Shown here: in pieces, positions 1-8,835 of the stretch
Layout of the letters: each line of letters opens with the position of its first letter
Numbering within the stretch: position 1 is the stretch's first letter
Source: Gemmataceae bacterium
GTDB taxonomy: Bacteria; Planctomycetota; Planctomycetia; Gemmatales; Gemmataceae
DNA: 50,461 nt
Direction: 5' to 3'
Assembly (NCBI GenBank): GCA_009692005.1
Contig: SHZZ01000026.1
Location: 1 to 50,461, forward strand
Position numbers and translations under genes: made by a program
Notes under the pieces: generated by a model
The model's input: the letters and a program-made list of their open reading frames with translations, nothing else
Told to the model about the DNA's origin: nothing
Databases searched by the model: none

Positions 1-1056
1 CCCGAGGACCTGTTGAGGAAAATTCTGGAAGACGCGGTGGAAACCCTGGAGGCCCAGCGCGGCGCCATCGCCCTTTGGGACACAAGCAATAACAAGCTGC
101 AAGTGCGGGCCATTTCTGACGGCAAGGGCGCCCCTGAGTCCGTTCGCCATGGCCTCAACACTCCTTCCACCAACCTCGTCATTTACAGCCATTCCATGGC
201 CAAGCAATGTTTGGAAAAGAAGGAGTCGATCCTTTACCAAAACGAAGACCAGAATATCAAAGACCGCTCGCGGAGCATTGCCGAAGGTGTCATGAATTCC
301 ATTCTCTGCGTGCACCTGCGCACGCCGCGGAAGACCATCGGCATTCTTCACCTGGACCGCGGCCCCTGGCAAAAAAACTTTAACCGCGACGATTTGCAAC
401 TGGCCGACGCGCTGGGAGCGCAAGTTTCCGCAGGCATCGAATGCGCCCAATTGCTGGAAAAACAAAAACGGCTCTTCCTTGACACCGTCACGGCGCTGGC
501 GCAATCGGTGGAAATGCGCGACCCTTATACCGGCGGGCACACGCAGCGCGTTACCGCCATTTCACTTCTTCTGGCCAAGGCGGCAAAACTCACCGAAACG
601 GAGATCGAGCAAATCCGCATCGGCACGCCCTTGCACGATATCGGCAAGATCGGCATCGACGACGCCATCTTGCGCAAGCCCGGCCGACTCACCGATGAAG
701 AAATGGAAAACATGCGTTCGCACACCACCAAGGGCGCCGCCATTGTCACCCTCATCCCCGATTTGCGCGACATCCTGCCGATTGTCCGCTCGCACCATGA
801 AAGGTACGACGGCAAAGGTTACCCCGATGGGCTGAAAGGGGAGAATATCCCGCGTGTGGCCCGGGCCGTGGCCATCGCTGACACCTTTGACGCCATGGCT
901 TCCGACCGACCCTACCGCAAAGGTTTGCCGCTGGAAGCGGCGTTTAAAGAAATCGAAAAGTTCAAAGGGGTGCAATTTGACCCGGTGCTGGCCGAGATCT
1001 TTCTGACTTTGAAAGGCGCGCTGCAAGTGTACCCCAACTTGAAAATCCCCAATTGA
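1..1056 (+). CDS. GAF + HD-GYP domain protein (5'-truncated)
   Basis: The reading frame is already open at base 1, so the gene starts upstream of the window; the TTG at 13 is probably not the start. The visible part has a GAF-like sensory domain (about the first 150 residues), then an HD-GYP phosphohydrolase domain. Counting from the TTG at 13, the metal-site motif HDIGK lies at residues 208-212 and HHE at 261-263, followed by DGKGYPDG; the later IADTFDAMASDRPYR stretch is also typical. HD-GYP proteins of this kind hydrolyse cyclic di-GMP in the cytoplasm. All metal-binding motifs look intact, so activity is likely. Planctomycete relatives often carry an FHA or other domain before the GAF domain, which cannot be seen here. 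Confidence 0.93.
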   Translation, partial: PEDLLRKILEDAVETLEAQRGAIALWDTSNNKLQVRAISDGKGAPESVRHGLNTPSTNLVIYSHSMAKQCLEKKESILYQNEDQNIKDRSRSIAEGVMNSILCVHLRTPRKTIGILHLDRGPWQKNFNRDDLQLADALGAQVSAGIECAQLLEKQKRLFLDTVTALAQSVEMRDPYTGGHTQRVTAISLLLAKAAKLTETEIEQIRIGTPLHDIGKIGIDDAILRKPGRLTDEEMENMRSHTTKGAAIVTLIPDLRDILPIVRSHHERYDGKGYPDGLKGENIPRVARAVAIADTFDAMASDRPYRKGLPLEAAFKEIEKFKGVQFDPVLAEIFLTLKGALQVYPNLKIPN

Positions 1057-1117
1057 TCGAGCCCCTTGCCCCTGACAAAACCGTCCGATCCCCCGAGTCC
1101 TTTTCCAGGAGGCCTGT

Positions 1118-1990
1118 GTGCTGACCCATACCTTTTGTCATTTACCGGGAATTGGTGAGCAAACCGAAAAGCGCATCTGGGCGGCAGGCCTGGCCGACTG
1201 GCATCAAGCTCTAGGACAACAAACCGCTCCCCTGCCCAGTGGGGTCAAAAGCATTCTTTCGCGTTACCTGGAAGAATCGCTGAGGCAGCGCCAGGCGCGC
1301 AACGCTATTTTTTTTGCCCAGGGGCTTCCTGCCAATCAGCGCTGGCGGCTTTACCGCGACTTCCAGGATTCTTGCGCCTTCCTCGATATTGAAACCACCG
1401 GCCTGAATTACACCGACGAAATAACCACCATCGCCCTTTACGATGGCCAACGAGTCCGCGTCTATGTGAACGGCCAGAACCTGCAGGAGTTTGTCCGCGA
1501 TATTCAAGAGTACCGGCTGCTGGTGACCTACAACGGCATTCAGTTCGACATCCCCAGAATCGAAAACTTTTTTGGCATTCGACTGCCGCAGGCCCATATC
1601 GACCTGCGCTTCCCCTTGCGCAGCCTGGGTATCAAGGGCGGCTTGAAAAAATGCGAAAAACAGTTGGGTATCACCCGCAGCGGGCTGGAGGATGTCAATG
1701 GCTACACTGCCGTCCTTTTGTGGCAGGAATACCGTCGCCACCAAAATCAAAAAGCTCTGGAAACCTTGCTGGCTTACAACATTCAAGACACCGTTGGCCT
1801 GCACACTCTTATGACGCTTGTCTTCAACCGCAAGCTGGCGGGAACCCCGGCAGAGGCCGGCGGTGGTTTGCCGCTGCCCGCCGTGCCCGCCAATCTCTTC
1901 AATCCCGACCGCGAGACCTTAATAAAGGTCGGCGGACTGGCGCCAGATTATGCCCGTTTCGATCTCGGCGCCGGCAGGTTAACCTGGTAA
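1118..1990 (+). CDS. RNase H-like (YprB-type) exonuclease domain protein
   Basis: A 290-residue cytoplasmic protein. The GTG start at 1118 is supported by AGGAGG at 1107-1112. The N-terminus (LPGIGEQTEKRI, residues 9-20) resembles a helix-hairpin-helix DNA-contact element. The middle carries a DEDD-type exonuclease signature: FLDIETTG with D90 and E92, then VTYNGIQFDIPRI, and the late YNIQDTVGL with its aspartate. This is the pattern of the RNase_H_2/YprB family, predicted 3'-5' exonucleases. The substrate is unknown. It starts 61 bases after the HD-GYP gene and ends 30 bases before the sulfatase on the same strand, but nothing suggests a shared pathway. Confidence 0.85.
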   Translation: MLTHTFCHLPGIGEQTEKRIWAAGLADWHQALGQQTAPLPSGVKSILSRYLEESLRQRQARNAIFFAQGLPANQRWRLYRDFQDSCAFLDIETTGLNYTDEITTIALYDGQRVRVYVNGQNLQEFVRDIQEYRLLVTYNGIQFDIPRIENFFGIRLPQAHIDLRFPLRSLGIKGGLKKCEKQLGITRSGLEDVNGYTAVLLWQEYRRHQNQKALETLLAYNIQDTVGLHTLMTLVFNRKLAGTPAEAGGGLPLPAVPANLFNPDRETLIKVGGLAPDYARFDLGAGRLTW

Positions 1991-2020
1991 TCCGAAACGC
2001 TCTCTCATGAAGGATCAGCC

Positions 2021-3505
2021 ATGAAACCCATTGCTTGCTTGCTATGCATCCTTCTGGCCGCGGGGCTTGGCCTGGGCGCCCAGGCCGCCCAGGCCGCCCA
2101 GCCAAATCTCGTTCTGGTTGTGGCCGATGACCACGGCCTGGACGCCGGCTGTTATGGCAACCGGGTCGTGCAAACCCCAAACCTCGACCGCCTGGCCCGC
2201 GAGGGAACCCTTTACACCCGCGCTTTTTGCACTACCGCCAGTTGTTCCGCCAGCCGCTCGGTGCTACTTTCCGGCTTGCACAACCATCAGAACGGGCAGT
2301 ACGGCCACCAGCATTCTTTCCACCACTTTTCCAGTTTCAAAACTGTGCAGAGCTTGCCCGCGATTCTGGGGAAGCAAGGCTACCGTACAGCGCGGATCGG
2401 GAAATTCCATGTCGCCCCGGAAGAAGTCTACTCCTTTCAAAAAACCCTCCCCTCAGCCGGTGGCAACCGCAACTCTGTCGCCATGGCCAACCAATGCCAG
2501 GAGTTTGTCGCGGACAAGTCGAAACCATTCTTCCTTTATTTTTGTTCGAGTGATCCACACCGCGGCGGAGGGAAAATCGCCAACCAGCCTTTGTCGCCCG
2601 ATTTGTTTGGCAACCGCCCCAACTATCCAGGCGTGAAGGAAGTGGTGTACGACCCGGAAAAAGTCATCGTGCCCTCTTGGATGCCCGACAACGGCGCCAC
2701 CCGCGCCGAGATCGCTCAGTATTACCAGGCCATCTCGCGGCTGGATCAGGGGCTCGGCCGGCTGGTGGAAGTTCTCAAGGAGACTGGGCAGTACGAAAAC
2801 ACGGTGATCATTTACACCGCCGACAATGGCAGCGCCATGCCGGGATCGAAAACCACCTTGTACGAGCCTGGAATGCGCCTGCCCCTGGTGGTGCGCGCCC
2901 CGGGGGATTTGAAACGGGGAAGGCAAAGCCAGGCGATGATCTCCTGGGTGGATATCACGCCTACGCTGCTGGATTTCGCGGGCATCAAGGAAGTCCTCGC
3001 CCCGGCCCTGGTTCAGGCCGACCCGGAGGAACGAAGGAATAATCCCCGCCCCGCCAGGGATGTTCCCTACACCTTTCATGGCAGGTCTTTCCAGGAAACT
3101 TTGGCCAAAGATGCTGTTCCCGGCTGGGACTGCGTTTTCGCCTCCCACACCTTTCACGAAATCACCATGTACTACCCCATGCGAGTGATCCGAACGGAAC
3201 GCTTTAAACTGATTCTCAATCTCGCCCACCCGCTGCCCTTCCCTTTCGCTTCCGATCTTTTTGAGTCGGCGGCCTGGCAAGCTGCCTTGCAATCCAGTAG
3301 CGATCTGTTTGGCAAAAGAAAAATGACCAAGTTTATTCAAAGGTCAAGGCTGGAACTGTACGACCTGGAAAAAGACCCCGACGAGGTGGTTAATCTGGCC
3401 AACGATCCAGCCCACATAAAAGTGGTTGCAGACCTGTCGGCGCAGTTGAAAGAGTTTCAGCAGCGGACCGGCGATCCCTGGGTGGTCAAGTACAAGTATG
3501 AATGA
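2021..3505 (+). CDS. Secreted sulfatase (formylglycine type)
   Basis: A 494-residue sulfatase with an N-terminal signal peptide (residues 1-26, ending AQAAQA). Metal ligands D36-D37 fall in the VADDHG motif. The catalytic loop is C75-S-A-S-R79, the C-x-A/P-x-R sequence whose cysteine is oxidised to formylglycine by FGE or an anaerobic sulfatase-maturing enzyme. A later YTADNGS supplies the second metal pair. The layout resembles heparan N-sulfatase (sulfamidase)-like enzymes. The start is supported by AGGA upstream of 2021. Planctomycetes carry many such enzymes for sulfated polysaccharide breakdown; the substrate here cannot be read from sequence. No maturation enzyme lies in the window. Confidence 0.93.
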   Translation: MKPIACLLCILLAAGLGLGAQAAQAAQPNLVLVVADDHGLDAGCYGNRVVQTPNLDRLAREGTLYTRAFCTTASCSASRSVLLSGLHNHQNGQYGHQHSFHHFSSFKTVQSLPAILGKQGYRTARIGKFHVAPEEVYSFQKTLPSAGGNRNSVAMANQCQEFVADKSKPFFLYFCSSDPHRGGGKIANQPLSPDLFGNRPNYPGVKEVVYDPEKVIVPSWMPDNGATRAEIAQYYQAISRLDQGLGRLVEVLKETGQYENTVIIYTADNGSAMPGSKTTLYEPGMRLPLVVRAPGDLKRGRQSQAMISWVDITPTLLDFAGIKEVLAPALVQADPEERRNNPRPARDVPYTFHGRSFQETLAKDAVPGWDCVFASHTFHEITMYYPMRVIRTERFKLILNLAHPLPFPFASDLFESAAWQAALQSSSDLFGKRKMTKFIQRSRLELYDLEKDPDEVVNLANDPAHIKVVADLSAQLKEFQQRTGDPWVVKYKYE

Positions 3506-3717
3506 TGGCAGCGCCAGGCTGCCGGTGTTCTGGGGAATTCTTCGCTTCGTGAAACCAAGGCGCTCTGCCATGGACAACCCCTGGCCATTTTTCCTTCCAC
3601 CTTGGCGTTGATCTCCAGTCTTGGATCCCATCCTTTGCCCATCTTAACCGCCCTTGATTTTTTCTCCCCCCTTTCCTATTGGCTGGTCTGCGATTTTTCC
3701 CTGGTAATGGAGCGGCC

Positions 3718-4701
3718 ATGAGATACTGCTTTCACCTCTTGTTGGCGGCTTTTTTCCTTGTCTTGATCTCGCCATTGCCAACCCCCGCGGAGGAAAAACT
3801 CCCCTCTCCGGCGGATCTCATTCGCTTGATTCCCACCCTCAATTTAAAAGATGGGAAGTTTACCTCGGGGGAAATCAGCGGTTGGTTCAGCCCCTGGGAA
3901 AACGGCTCCCCCATCCAGTTCACGGTCAAGTTTCAGGCCCCTGACAAGTTTCTCTTGCGCGTGGAAGACTCCAAGGATGGGGCGCTCTTTTCCCAGATCA
4001 CTCAGGATCAAACCTTGATTTACGATCCGGTGGTCGGGCAAGCGCTGCTTTGTCCGGGGGGAAAAGCCAAGGGTCAATTCATCATGCGGCAAAAAAAGGA
4101 CATGCTGGAGTTTGCCATGGGTCTTTCTTTTGACAAAAATGACGCCAAGGATAAAGTCAGCCATCAGATCGACCTGGACCTTCCAGGACTCTTGCAAGCC
4201 CCAACCCTTATTTCCCAAAGTGTGGCCAGGCAAAAGGATGGCCAGTTCCTTCTCACTGGGATTTCGCAAAAAGGCAATCGCCTTGATGCCTGGATCCAGC
4301 CCGGAAAGAAAATGCCCATCACGCGAATCGACATGATCAACCTGGAAAAAGCCCCAGGGCGGAAGGTCATGTGCCTAACTCGCATCGTTGTCAATGAGGA
4401 GATCCCCGCTTCTGAGTTTCGTTCGCCAACGCAGGAGGAATGGAAAAAGGTGATTCCGGTGCGGCTGGTGGATTCGGAAAGTTATTTGTCGATGATGGAA
4501 GCGGTCATGCTTTTTTCGCGTGCTGGGTACGCCCGCGTTGGCATCAGCAACCCCGAGGCGCGCGAACTGCTCAAATATCCCGGGCTGGTGGGGATCAACT
4601 GGGACGCCGCCGCCGCCAACGACAAGAAATTTGCGCCCCTTTTGAAAGAGCTGCTGGAAAGCAAAAAGAAAGAGCCAGTTATTTTACAAACAGGTAATTG
4701 A
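3718..4701 (+). CDS. Secreted protein of unknown function, LolA-like features
   Basis: I place the start at the ATG at 3718, preceded by GGAG at 3709-3712, rather than the in-frame TTG at 3679; this gives 327 residues. Residues 1-24 form a signal peptide (MRYCFHLLLAAFFLVLIS, cleavage near PTPAEE). The next ~200 residues hold alternating beta-rich segments such as FTVKFQAPDKFLLRVEDS and LIYDPVVGQALLC, reminiscent of LolA/LolB or DUF2092 carriers that bind lipid in a half-barrel. That likeness is weak and is my inference. The tail is richer in charged residues. The gene is separated from the sulfatase by 212 bases and converges with the SDR gene 15 bases away. Confidence 0.8.
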   Translation: MRYCFHLLLAAFFLVLISPLPTPAEEKLPSPADLIRLIPTLNLKDGKFTSGEISGWFSPWENGSPIQFTVKFQAPDKFLLRVEDSKDGALFSQITQDQTLIYDPVVGQALLCPGGKAKGQFIMRQKKDMLEFAMGLSFDKNDAKDKVSHQIDLDLPGLLQAPTLISQSVARQKDGQFLLTGISQKGNRLDAWIQPGKKMPITRIDMINLEKAPGRKVMCLTRIVVNEEIPASEFRSPTQEEWKKVIPVRLVDSESYLSMMEAVMLFSRAGYARVGISNPEARELLKYPGLVGINWDAAAANDKKFAPLLKELLESKKKEPVILQTGN

Positions 4702-4716
4702 TCTTGGGTCCGCGGA

Positions 4717-5463
4717 TTAATAGGTGGCTCGCCCGCCGGATAAGTCGAAAGTCGCGCCGGTGGAAAAAGAACAATCCTCGCTTGCCAGCCAGGCGACCAT
4801 GGCCGCCGCCTCTTCTTTTTTTCCAAACCGGTTCATGGGAATCTTCGACCGCATGTACTCGATATGCTGTGGGGTTAACTGCTGGAGAATGTCGGTTTCA
4901 ATAACGGCCGGGGTGATGCAATTGACCAGAATTCCGCTCTGGGCCAGTTCCTTGCCCAGCGACTTGCTCAGAGCGATAACTCCGGCCTTGGCGGCGCTGT
5001 AGTGCGAGGCGTTGGGATTGCCTTCCTTGCCGGCGATGGAAGCGATATTGATAATGCGGCCATAGTTTCGGGAAAGCATGTGGGGGACGACGGATCTGCA
5101 GACGAGGAAGACGCCGACCAGATCGATGTCGACAACTTGCCTCCATTCCTCGGGGGAGAGTTCCCATAATTTTTTGCTGGCGCCAGCAATGCCTGCGTTG
5201 TTCACCAGGATGTCCACTTTGGCAAAGTGCGCCAGGGTGGCTGCAAAACCCTGGGCGACCGAGTCGGCGCTGGCAATGTCGACCTGTGCGGAGTGAACGG
5301 CGTGGGAAAGGGCAGCCACAGTTTGTTTCATGGCCTCGAGGTCGCGGTCCCAGATGCTGACCTGGGCGCCGCTCGCCAACAGTCGTTCCACAATGGCCAG
5401 GCCGATGCCTTTTGCGCCTCCGGTAACAATTGCCACCCGCCCCGCCAGATCGATTTGGTTCAT
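4717..5463 (-). CDS. SDR-family oxidoreductase (FabG-like)
   Basis: A 248-residue classical short-chain dehydrogenase/reductase. The Rossmann motif TGGAKGIG is at 14-21, NNAG at 88-91, the catalytic Ser at 142 (INIASIAG), and Tyr155-x3-Lys159 in YSAAK, so the active site is complete. The C-terminus keeps the LASEDCSFSTGATFDLSGG signature. The chosen ATG at 5463 follows GGAGGA closely, so the longer frame up to 5580 is not used. FabG relatives reduce 3-oxoacyl-ACP with NADPH, but many family members act on sugars or other alcohols. No fatty-acid genes are adjacent, so the substrate is open. Confidence 0.92.
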   Translation of the reverse strand: MNQIDLAGRVAIVTGGAKGIGLAIVERLLASGAQVSIWDRDLEAMKQTVAALSHAVHSAQVDIASADSVAQGFAATLAHFAKVDILVNNAGIAGASKKLWELSPEEWRQVVDIDLVGVFLVCRSVVPHMLSRNYGRIINIASIAGKEGNPNASHYSAAKAGVIALSKSLGKELAQSGILVNCITPAVIETDILQQLTPQHIEYMRSKIPMNRFGKKEEAAAMVAWLASEDCSFSTGATFDLSGGRATY

Positions 5464-5848
5464 AGGGTCCTCCCCAGCATTAGGTTGATCCAGGAAGTAT
5501 AGAAAAACGGGCCTTGGGAGATCCCTGCCGTGGAGTGAATGTCGGGTGCAAGCGTGCATTTCCATCAAGCAACATGGCATGAAAAGACAACAAAGGGGTT
5601 ATCCTTTATCCTATTAAGCTCGCTTGACCAGGCTTTAAGTTCACCGGTCGTCAGTGTTCTCTCTTGACTTTTTCCGCTCGCGGGATCACTTCGTCTGTCA
5701 AAATTTTCCCGGTTGGGGTTGAAACTCTTTGCTGAATAGTGGAACTAATCATAGACTTTTCTATTGGAACAACGGTTCCAGTGGGAACCCAGATAGGATG
5801 GGAAGGAGTTCTTAAACCTTCCTCCGTCTGGTCAGGAAATGGACTTGA
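5464..5848. other. Divergent intergenic region with alternating inverted repeats
   Basis: A 385-base gap between the divergent SDR and HEAT/TPR genes, presumably holding both promoters. I could not assign a convincing -35/-10 pair. Near the plus-strand gene, GGAAC (5766-5770), GGTTCC (5774-5779) and GGAACC (5784-5789) form two mutually exclusive short hairpins sharing the middle arm. Confidence 0.35.
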
Positions 5849-6562
5849 ATGGGGTGTCCGATGCCGTCGGCCCTGCTGGTAAAATTTTTTCACGATCTAC
5901 CCACGCCTCGCCAGGGCGAGGATTTTGAAATCTGGAGAACTCGTCATTTTCGCGCCACGCAGCGTTTCAAAAAACGCCTGTTGGCAAAATACAACGAGGG
6001 AACCCTGCTCAGGCTGCTGCAAAGCGATTGCGAGGAAACGCGCAAGGGGGCGCTGTTTGCCCTCGGCTTGACCGCTTCCATGGATGCCAACTTGGCCATG
6101 TCCCGGTTGCTTCACGATGACGATGGCGAAGTGGTGGACATGGCGACTGCGGGGATGTGGAACCTGTGGTTCCGCGCCAGTATCGAAACCAACAACAAGG
6201 AATTGCAGCGGTTGCTGCGTTTACGCGACCGTGAGAAGGCCTTGGCCGGGCTGATGAAACTGGCGGAGCTGGCGCCGGACTTTGCCGAAGTTTATAATCA
6301 GCGAGCCATCGTTTATTTCCGTCTGAAACAATATGAAGACTCCATCACCGACTGCCAAAAAGCCCTCGAAATCAACCCCTGGCATTTTGGCGCCCAGGTC
6401 GGAATGGCCCAATGCTTTATGAAATTGCGCAAGCACCGCTCTGCCTTGAAAGCCTTCCGGGCCACCTTGAAAATCCACCCCCGCATGGAGGGCGTGCGCG
6501 ATGCCATCCGCACTCTGGAGCGGGTGCTTGGGGAAGAAGGCCGCCGCGATGACAAAAAATAA
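5849..6562 (+). CDS. HEAT-like and TPR repeat protein
   Basis: A 237-residue protein without a signal peptide. The N-terminal half has a HEAT-like helical pattern (CEETRKGALFALGLTAS followed by a second similar unit around DDGEVVDMATAGMWNLW). The C-terminal half holds two or three tetratricopeptide repeats, for example VYNQRAIVYFRLKQYEDSI and the next unit ending in KALEINP. It should act as a protein-binding scaffold in the cytoplasm; no partner can be named. The start is uncertain: ATG at 5849 with AGGA 11 bases upstream, or ATG at 5861 (MPSALL), which would remove four residues. Confidence 0.85.
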   Translation: MGCPMPSALLVKFFHDLPTPRQGEDFEIWRTRHFRATQRFKKRLLAKYNEGTLLRLLQSDCEETRKGALFALGLTASMDANLAMSRLLHDDDGEVVDMATAGMWNLWFRASIETNNKELQRLLRLRDREKALAGLMKLAELAPDFAEVYNQRAIVYFRLKQYEDSITDCQKALEINPWHFGAQVGMAQCFMKLRKHRSALKAFRATLKIHPRMEGVRDAIRTLERVLGEEGRRDDKK

Positions 6563-6675
6563 GCGCACCCTAACGCCCTTGATTTTCCCCGGCTTTTTCA
6601 TAGTTTTAGTTCTCTGCCCGTTTGGCGTTGGACGCCCAGACCAATAACCCGTTTTTTCCCTGGGGAGTGACAATC

Positions 6676-7176
6676 ATGGCAGGCCGCCCTCTTAACCGCA
6701 AGAATTTACGCGCCGATTTCGACGCTGCTGAACGCCGTAAAAAAGCCAAGGATAAAGAAGAAGAAGTCAAGGAAGAGGGCGAAGAAGTAGAAGACGATGA
6801 CGATGACGATGACGATGAAGAAGACGAGGAAGAAGAAGGTGATGACGACTCTGGCGACGGCGATGCCGGCGACAAAGGCGATGCCGGCGACAAAGACGAC
6901 GGCGGCGGCGACGACGACGATGAGGACAAGCCAAAGCCCAAGAAAAAGAAGCCCAAGAAGGAACCGGTTGTCAAAAAGCCGCGCAAGGCTCGCGTTACCA
7001 AGGAAGTCCGGATGAAAATGATTTGGGGGGTGTTTAGCAATTCCAACCAGCGGGTAGCGGTCTTCGAATACCCGAAACGGAAAGATGCTGACGAACACGC
7101 CCTTCACCTGACCACGGAAAAGAAGACGGGCGGGCCGTATTTCGTCCAACCGGTGCGCGAACCTATTGAGGTTTGA
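6676..7176 (+). CDS. Highly acidic Asp/Glu-tract protein with Lys-rich linker
   Basis: A 166-residue protein. The ATG at 6676 follows GGGGAG at 6662-6667, so the longer frame from 6622 is rejected. Three regions are visible: a short basic N-terminus; a very acidic low-complexity stretch (about residues 25-83) with a run of eight aspartates and GDAGDK repeats; a Lys/Pro-rich stretch (about 84-108); and a compact C-terminal domain (about 109-166, MIWGVFSNSNQRVAVFEYP onward) that looks folded. The GDAGDK segment is an exact 18-base tandem duplication (6859-6876 and 6877-6894). I do not recognise the family. A charged protein of this kind could bind nucleic acid, basic proteins or divalent metals, but that is speculation. 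Confidence 0.8.
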   Translation: MAGRPLNRKNLRADFDAAERRKKAKDKEEEVKEEGEEVEDDDDDDDDEEDEEEEGDDDSGDGDAGDKGDAGDKDDGGGDDDDEDKPKPKKKKPKKEPVVKKPRKARVTKEVRMKMIWGVFSNSNQRVAVFEYPKRKDADEHALHLTTEKKTGGPYFVQPVREPIEV

Positions 7177-7201
7177 TCCCTCCTTAAATATTCATACCAG
7201 G

Positions 7202-7227
7202 CAAAGCCGGTCTCAGGACCGGCTTTG
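7202..7227 (+). terminator. Intrinsic terminator after the acidic protein
   Basis: A perfect 11-bp stem (7202-7212 with 7217-7227, CAAAGCCGGTC arm) closes a 4-base TCAG loop and is followed by TTGATTTAT. It lies 25 bases after the stop of the acidic-protein gene. The U-tract is modest, but the stem is strong. Confidence 0.75.
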
Positions 7228-7384
7228 TTGATTTATACCCTCTCACCGCTGGGAAACAGTGGAGGAGAAGGCTGGTAAGTGGCCCAAGAGAAAAGCCGAG
7301 GCAATGTATCGCCTTGCCCGCCCCTTAAACAATCGATAAAATTATTACTTCGGTCTCGTTCTTCATTTTTACGGAGTCTTAAAC

Positions 7385-8419
7385 ATGGCCACATCTCGTT
7401 TTCGCTCGGCCTTTACTTTGATCGAATTGCTGGTGGTCATCGCCATCATCGCCATTTTGATCGGTTTGCTTTTGCCGGCCGTGCAAAAAGTGCGCGAAGC
7501 CGCTGCTCGGGCGAGCTGTTCTAACAACCTCAAACAGCTTGGCCTGGCCATGCATTCCTACCTCGGCACATTCAATAACAAATACCCCAGGAATTACACC
7601 CGCATTGGCACGAACGCCTGGGAAGCGCTCAGCCTCAATTACTTTCTCCTCCCTTACATTGAGCAAACGGCGCTGTACCAGAAAATCCTTCGTCCCGCCG
7701 ATGCCAATGTCGGCGATGGCGCTGCCTGGGCCACCGACTGGGCTGCCGTAAATATCAAACTCAAGGTCTTTCTTTGCCCTTCGGCGGACGCCGCACCCGA
7801 GCGCACGGTCAATTACTGGGGTGGGCCGGGATGCAATTACGGTTGGTCGACTGGCAGCAGCGTACACACCGTTTGGGCAGGGAGCAGCTTCAACGGCATT
7901 ATTTCTTATCAGACAGACAGAAAAATGTCCGAGATCACCGATGGCACTTCCAATACCATCTTGGCCGCGGAAATCCTGACCGGCACTGGGTCGAGCGGCC
8001 CCACCGGAAACTACCCTCGCGACATTTTTTACACCAGCAATTCCTACTTCAATGCCCTTCCCGACAAGGATTTCCCCACCCAGGCCCAGTTGGATAACAT
8101 TGGCAATTTGGCAAAAACCGCTCCTTCAGGGGTGCGCGGCACCATGGGTGGCAATTGGGCCTGGTATTCCGCCGGCCAAACCACTCTCAACACCGCTGCC
8201 CCGCCCAACTGGCAATACCCTTCCACTGGCGGCGATTGCTGCCCGGGCGGCGCACACGACTGGGGCTTCGGCATCATTCCACCTCGAAGCAGGCATTCAG
8301 GCGGGGTCAACGCCCTCTTCGGCGACGGCAGCCAGCGCTTCATTCGCGATTCCATTTCCTACACCACTTTCCAATATTTAGGCAACCGCGCTGATGGCAA
8401 GGCCGTTAACGAAAATTAA
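7385..8419 (+). CDS. DUF1559 prepilin-like secreted protein
   Basis: A 344-residue planctomycete DUF1559 protein. The N-terminus has a type IV pilin/pseudopilin processing and membrane segment: a short basic leader, then FTLIELLVVIAIIAILIG and the conserved continuation LLPAVQKVREAAARASC, SNNLKQLGLA. The body has the aromatic/Gly-rich sequence of the family, with ISDGTSNT-like EITDGTSNTILAAE, and the C-terminal signature RHSGGVNALFGDGSQRFI (H-x-G-G-x-N...DG). It is presumably cleaved by a prepilin peptidase and held at or beyond the inner membrane. Its function is unknown, and such proteins occur in very many copies per planctomycete genome. GGAG lies 9 bases before the ATG. A small lipoprotein gene follows 13 bases later. 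Confidence 0.93.
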   Translation: MATSRFRSAFTLIELLVVIAIIAILIGLLLPAVQKVREAAARASCSNNLKQLGLAMHSYLGTFNNKYPRNYTRIGTNAWEALSLNYFLLPYIEQTALYQKILRPADANVGDGAAWATDWAAVNIKLKVFLCPSADAAPERTVNYWGGPGCNYGWSTGSSVHTVWAGSSFNGIISYQTDRKMSEITDGTSNTILAAEILTGTGSSGPTGNYPRDIFYTSNSYFNALPDKDFPTQAQLDNIGNLAKTAPSGVRGTMGGNWAWYSAGQTTLNTAAPPNWQYPSTGGDCCPGGAHDWGFGIIPPRSRHSGGVNALFGDGSQRFIRDSISYTTFQYLGNRADGKAVNEN

Positions 8420-8432
8420 CTGGAGCATGCTG

Positions 8433-8741
8433 ATGAACAAATTTGTGCCGCTTTTCTTGATCGCCTTGGTTCTGGCCGCGCCGGGGTGCGGCGGGTCCGC
8501 CAGCCAAGACATCGAAATCAAGGTCGCCGACCCGCTCGATGGAGTTCGCACTTTGCTCAAAGGATACGCGGAAGGCCAGCCACTGCGCAGCGAGGTGACT
8601 TCCTTCCCCGACCTTGTCAACACGGTCAGAAAGGTTGATGCGAACAAGGCCGACATGCTGGAAAAGGGTTTCGCCGACCTGCAGAAAAAGGGGGCCAATA
8701 TCAAGGCCAAGGCCAAGGAACTGCTGGAGAAGTTTAAATAG
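8433..8741 (+). CDS. Small lipoprotein paired with DUF1559 gene
   Basis: A 102-residue lipoprotein. GGAG at 8422-8425 points to the ATG at 8433 rather than upstream in-frame starts at 8394 or 8427. The signal peptide MNKFVPLFLIALVLAA ends in a lipobox APGC with the acylated Cys at position 19. The mature part is short, Lys-rich and largely helical (DMLEKGFADLQKKGANIKAKAKELLEKF). I do not recognise the family. The 13-base spacing after the DUF1559 gene implies co-transcription, and the same arrangement recurs at 30946-32406 with an unrelated-looking lipoprotein. Confidence 0.85.
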   Translation: MNKFVPLFLIALVLAAPGCGGSASQDIEIKVADPLDGVRTLLKGYAEGQPLRSEVTSFPDLVNTVRKVDANKADMLEKGFADLQKKGANIKAKAKELLEKFK

Positions 8742-8835
8742 ACTTCATTCAAAAGAGCTTTGGATTTTGTAACCGGTAATTCTATTCCCTCATCATCGGA
8801 TGATGGTCAAGGCTTGACCTCGGGCGGCACACACT
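8742..8835. other. Convergent gap with two tandem small hairpins
   Basis: Between convergent genes, CATCAT-CGG-ATGATG (8791-8805) is followed directly by GGTCAA-GGC-TTGACC (8805-8819). Two adjacent 6-bp hairpins could end transcription from both sides, although neither has a good T-tract. Confidence 0.35.

Noticed and set aside
6706-7149. A minus-strand frame with strongly hydrophobic Val/Ile/Phe runs that looks like a membrane protein
   Set aside because: It is the complement of the Asp/Glu codon tract in the acidic protein. Complementing GAT/GAC/GAA gives Ile/Val/Phe codons, so the hydrophobicity is an artefact.
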